64,000 nucleotides of DNA from Pontibacterium sp049603715 (GTDB lineage Bacteria > Pseudomonadota > Gammaproteobacteria > Pseudomonadales > Balneatricaceae), in contig JBMYSW010000010.1 in assembly GCA_049603715.1 (NCBI GenBank), positions 1-64,000 on the forward strand. Direction: 5' to 3'. The notes below the pieces were generated by a model, which was not told the origin of the DNA, did not search any database, and saw nothing but the letters and a program-made list of their open reading frames with translations. Below, one piece after another: positions 61,162 through 64,000 of the stretch. How positions within the stretch are numbered: the first letter of the stretch is position 1; each line of letters starts with the position of its first letter. A program made the translations under genes and the position numbers.

Positions 61162-62409
61162 ATGAAAACCCATAGGCTTCATGATGTAATTACCTCTGAA
61201 GTACATGCCAGACCTTTCCAAAGACTCAAAGCCCCCATCATTATTACTCACCTAGCGGTGGCTTACCCAAACCATATGTTGCCTTTGGCGGCCGAGGCGG
61301 TTCGTGCCATGGCGGCGAGCTATGGTTTGTTAGGAGAGGGCGAGGAAAGCCAGTTTTTCTTCATTCGCGGTGAAAAAATGGCGGTACGCTTTGAAACCCA
61401 TAACGAGTTTTACAGCGTGAGCCTTTTGCGGTTCGACTTGGACTTAAATGCCGACAGAAGTTGGATAGACTGTTTGCCTGGTGAGCTGATTTGTGGCGTT
61501 GATGTGGTGTTTAGAAAAAACTCTGCTGATTTAGAAACACTGCTTCATGAAAACGACACCCATAACCAAATTATTGCCAGTGAGGTCATGAACGGAGCAG
61601 CATTGCTGTGGACTGACTTTGTGCCACGTAAAGAAACGGGCTTTAGTCGCATCTACGTGGAAGATCGGTCACTGTTTCCATTTCAGGCTGGACGACTGCT
61701 TCAACGCATTTGTGAGATCGAGTCGTATCGCCATGTCGCTTTACTTGCGTTGCCACAAGCACAGGCAGCGATGCCTTTGATTACAGAACTAGATGGTGAG
61801 TTGGCCGACATTACCCATAAATTAGCCCAAAAGGGCGAAGATGAGCGAGAGCCTGCTGAGCTGCTATCGGAGTTAATGACGTTGGCTGCGAAGCTTGGCG
61901 AGCTATCTGCCGAAACGGCAAATCGCTTTTCGGCAACAGAAGCGTATTTTGCCATGCTTGATACACGTTTGTCTGAGTTGCGCGAAGAACGTATAGAAGG
62001 GTTGCAAACTGTGTCGCAGTTTATGGAGCGACGCTTAGAGCCGGCACGCCGAACGTGCCGTGCCGCCGATATTCGCATTGAGCGCTTATCTTCTCGAGTG
62101 GCGAGGGTAACCGAGCTTATTCGTTCGCAAGTCGACCTATCGATAGAGCAGCAAAACCGAGATTTGCTTAAAACCCTCAACAGTCGTGCGTCGCGACAGC
62201 TAGGCCTGCAAGCAAAGCTAGAAAGTATTACCATCATTGTGGCTGCTTATTATGGCTTCGACATGCTTGAACGTACCATTCGTAACACAATGCCCAATGA
62301 CGATATTCGCACCACCTTGTTGATGGGGTTAAGCTTTAGTGTGCCGTTTATTGGGGGCGCCTTGTGGCTGTATATGCGCCGAGTGATTCGTCGTTATCAC
62401 GATGACTAA
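61162..62409 (+). CDS. DUF3422-family protein
   Basis: A 415-residue protein of the DUF3422 family. The start (HDVITSEVHARPFQRL) and the central long helical part with MERRLEPARRTCRAAD are characteristic, and two hydrophobic helices near the C-terminus (about 352-370 and 390-407) should anchor it in the inner membrane. Function is not established. The start has AAGGA upstream. The SRP RNA gene follows. Confidence 0.9.
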   Translation: MKTHRLHDVITSEVHARPFQRLKAPIIITHLAVAYPNHMLPLAAEAVRAMAASYGLLGEGEESQFFFIRGEKMAVRFETHNEFYSVSLLRFDLDLNADRSWIDCLPGELICGVDVVFRKNSADLETLLHENDTHNQIIASEVMNGAALLWTDFVPRKETGFSRIYVEDRSLFPFQAGRLLQRICEIESYRHVALLALPQAQAAMPLITELDGELADITHKLAQKGEDEREPAELLSELMTLAAKLGELSAETANRFSATEAYFAMLDTRLSELREERIEGLQTVSQFMERRLEPARRTCRAADIRIERLSSRVARVTELIRSQVDLSIEQQNRDLLKTLNSRASRQLGLQAKLESITIIVAAYYGFDMLERTIRNTMPNDDIRTTLLMGLSFSVPFIGGALWLYMRRVIRRYHDD

Positions 62410-62492
62410 GGGCTATGATGATGGGCTAGTGTTTTTTTTGAGTAAAATTTTATCTTTTTCAGGCACTTAACGAAAAAAATCCAAAATCGAAT

Positions 62493-62520
62493 TTGAAATG
62501 GTCGACAAGCTTGGTATACT
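62493..62520 (+). promoter_or_regulatory. Sigma70 promoter of SRP RNA
   Basis: TTGAAA (62493-62498) and TATACT (62515-62520) at a 16-base spacing, about 60 bases before the mature RNA. The 5' leader would be trimmed by RNase P. Confidence 0.75.
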
Positions 62521-62581
62521 GCGCGCCTCGCTTGAGTACAAAGCCTTTTGTGCAAATTGTGCGAACATAAGCGTGCGTTAT

Positions 62582-62694
62582 GGTGGCCTCGTTGGTCCTC
62601 TCGCAATGATAAGTCGTGAACCTGGTCAGGCCCGGAAGGGAGCAGCCACAGCGATGGTTTCATGTGCCGAGATGTGGCTGGCGGGGTCGCCCCC
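62582..62694 (+). ncRNA. ffs: 4.5S signal recognition particle RNA
   Basis: The short bacterial SRP RNA that binds Ffh to target membrane proteins. The conserved tip CAGGCCCGGAAGGGAGCAGCC (about 62628-62647) has the GGAA tetraloop and the Ffh-binding internal loop, and ends GGTGGCCTCG and CGGGGTCGCC pair to close the hairpin. Length (~113 bases) matches the gammaproteobacterial form. The ends are set by the pairing and could be off by a few bases. Its own promoter lies upstream. Confidence 0.93.
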
Positions 62695-63242
62695 AATACA
62701 TATCCCTGCTTTTATTCTGTTCTTTGCCTCTCTCGCCTGACCTGCTGCGCTCTAGCTTTTGTGTGCTTTCGTTGTTATTGAAACGTTAACTAAACACACC
62801 AATCTGTTTGTCGGTTACAGCATTTAATCTTTGTTTTAGCCAAATATGGCCGCTTTTGAGCCCGTACTTTTGTTGACTAGGTTATTTGTCTGATAGCGTA
62901 TGCGAAAGTGCTAATCTAAAGGGCCAAATGATTAGTATAACTCACGGAAAGTGCTACTATTATATGGATATGTGGCGCCTTTTTGGGTTATTGATCGGAT
63001 TTACTTGCTGTTATTGGCGTTAAAAATTCTCCCAATATTCCTTGTTGTGTCTATTCTTTTAAGGCGGGAAGCCGTAAAGGAAGGTGCGTAAAAGCCTGCG
63101 TGTGCTCTGTAAGCCCTTAAGCTTGTAGATTTTAGGCGCAGCTTGCGGTTAATGGCCTTAGTCCTTAACAACTTCCTTGAGTATGTGATCAGGCATGATG
63201 CCATCGTGTTCTAACCGGTTTCAAAGAGGGTGAAAAATTTTA
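62695..63242. other. 548 bp between SRP RNA and LysR gene
   Basis: No gene was found. A short ATG frame at 62964 encodes only 19 residues and is not supported. Part of this region holds the promoter for the LysR gene. Confidence 0.5.
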
Positions 63243-64000
63243 ATGTCGGCACGTAAGTTACCACCACTAAACGCACTGCGAAGCTTTGAGTCTGCTGCGC
63301 GCTTAGGAAGTTTTAACCAAGCGGCTGAAGAGCTTTTTGTGACGCCTTCTGCGGTCAGTCACCAAATTAAAACTTTGGAGTCGTACCTCAACTGCACCTT
63401 GTTTCGTCGTGAAAAGCGTCGTGTGTTTTTAACCGCGCCGGGCGAGCGTTACCTTGTATCCGTGCAACATGCCCTTGATGAAATTGACTCGGCAACACGT
63501 CGTTTGTTATCGAGCCAAAATGCGGGCTCCGTGAACATCAGTGTGGTGCCTGCGTTTTTGACGCGTTGGTTAGTGCCACGTTTGGCGGACTTTCAGCGCC
63601 AATATCCAGATGTTGAGCTGCGTTTAACCTCTTTAATGGGTGATGCAGACTTTGAGCACTCTGACATTGAAATGGCCATTTACCTTGGCTCAGGTGGTTG
63701 GCGTAACACCCATGAGCACTTCCTTCGCAAGGCCGAGGTCATCCCAGTGTGTAGCCCGCTTATTATGCATGGCGACCATCCGCTGCATAATCCGTCTGAT
63801 GTGCGCCATCACACCCTTATTCATGTGGCGAGTCGTCGCAATGAATGGCCGCAGTTTTTTGAAAGTGCGGGTATTCCTTGGTCAAACGAGCAAAAGAGCT
63901 TAACCTTTTCGAGTACGGCTTTGGCCTTGAGTGCGGCGATGGAGGGCTTGGGTATCGCTCTATCCGATCGCCAGTTGGTAACGCGAGAAGTGGAATTGGG
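63243..64000 (+). CDS. GcvA-like LysR-family regulator, 3' end outside window
   Basis: A LysR-type regulator cut by the window end after 252 codons. It starts SARKLPPLNALRSFESAARLGSF, then VTPSAVSHQIKTLE, the helix-turn-helix of the GcvA/AmpR-like branch, with the effector domain beginning near SVNISVVPAFLTRWLVPRL. The frame stays open to the end, so it is partial. Members control neighbouring metabolic or resistance genes; the neighbours lie outside. Confidence 0.9.
   Translation, partial: MSARKLPPLNALRSFESAARLGSFNQAAEELFVTPSAVSHQIKTLESYLNCTLFRREKRRVFLTAPGERYLVSVQHALDEIDSATRRLLSSQNAGSVNISVVPAFLTRWLVPRLADFQRQYPDVELRLTSLMGDADFEHSDIEMAIYLGSGGWRNTHEHFLRKAEVIPVCSPLIMHGDHPLHNPSDVRHHTLIHVASRRNEWPQFFESAGIPWSNEQKSLTFSSTALALSAAMEGLGIALSDRQLVTREVEL

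Noticed and set aside
62964..63023. Short ATG frame ahead of the LysR gene
   Set aside because: Only 19 codons, no ribosome site and no recognisable sequence.

Overview
The window looks like chromosomal DNA of a marine-type gammaproteobacterium of moderate GC content. The grounds are the metG, trmA, mrp and dcd neighbourhood, DsbB, TolC, TrhP (YegQ), a YbaK-type deacylase, a SlyD-like isomerase, the short SRP RNA and many chemotaxis and GGDEF genes. Genus cannot be fixed from the sequence alone. No insertion sequence, prophage, CRISPR array, rRNA or tRNA was seen. It reads as ordinary core genome with several sensory and secretory accessory loci.

Layout. 1-6 kb: the tail of an SDR oxidoreductase, a gamma-glutamylcyclotransferase-like protein, a BLUF blue-light sensor divergent from a large histidine kinase, two small cytochromes c, and a LysR regulator divergent from a tautomerase with a clear operator and promoter. 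6-12 kb: a membrane GGDEF protein, then a co-directional cluster (AraC regulator, desaturase-like diiron protein, Rieske ferredoxin, ferredoxin reductase, TIM-barrel isomerase) that resembles rhizobial mocDEF plus mocC. 12-25 kb: a secreted PL7-like protein, YjdM, a LysE-type exporter, TrhP, a DsbA-like protein, PPK2, a DUF1353 pair, a MOSC protein, a TPR-methyltransferase, a YbaK-type deacylase, an EamA transporter, an FAH-family enzyme and a TetR regulator. 25-35 kb: a degenerate J-domain membrane protein, an OlsF-like double acyltransferase, a SulP transporter, a Cache-GGDEF protein, HopJ-family, YdcF-like and SMI1/KNR4-like proteins, and a chemoreceptor without a periplasmic domain coupled to a small membrane partner. 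35-46 kb: metG, trmA, an MFS-acyltransferase-synthetase fusion whose synthetase part is decayed, mrp, dcd, a TolC-family protein and dsbB. 46-49 kb: a probable structured RNA, a cysteine-bearing RTX protein, a 50-residue small gene and a SlyD-like isomerase. 49-55 kb: a MoxR, DUF58, transglutaminase and metalloprotease run. 55-64 kb: a second chemoreceptor, YceI, a cytochrome b561 gene broken by an in-frame TGA, LysR, EAL-HDOD, DUF3422, the 4.5S SRP RNA, and a GcvA-like LysR gene cut by the window end.

The most unusual items are the hairpin-rich intergenic RNA candidate at about 46.75-46.99 kb, the RTX protein with ten cysteines and a 36-residue super-repeat, the split chemoreceptor pair, the interrupted cytochrome b561, and the fused acyltransferase that kept its transporter and PlsC parts but lost the AMP-binding signature. 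Identifications come from motif recognition by eye; no database search was run.
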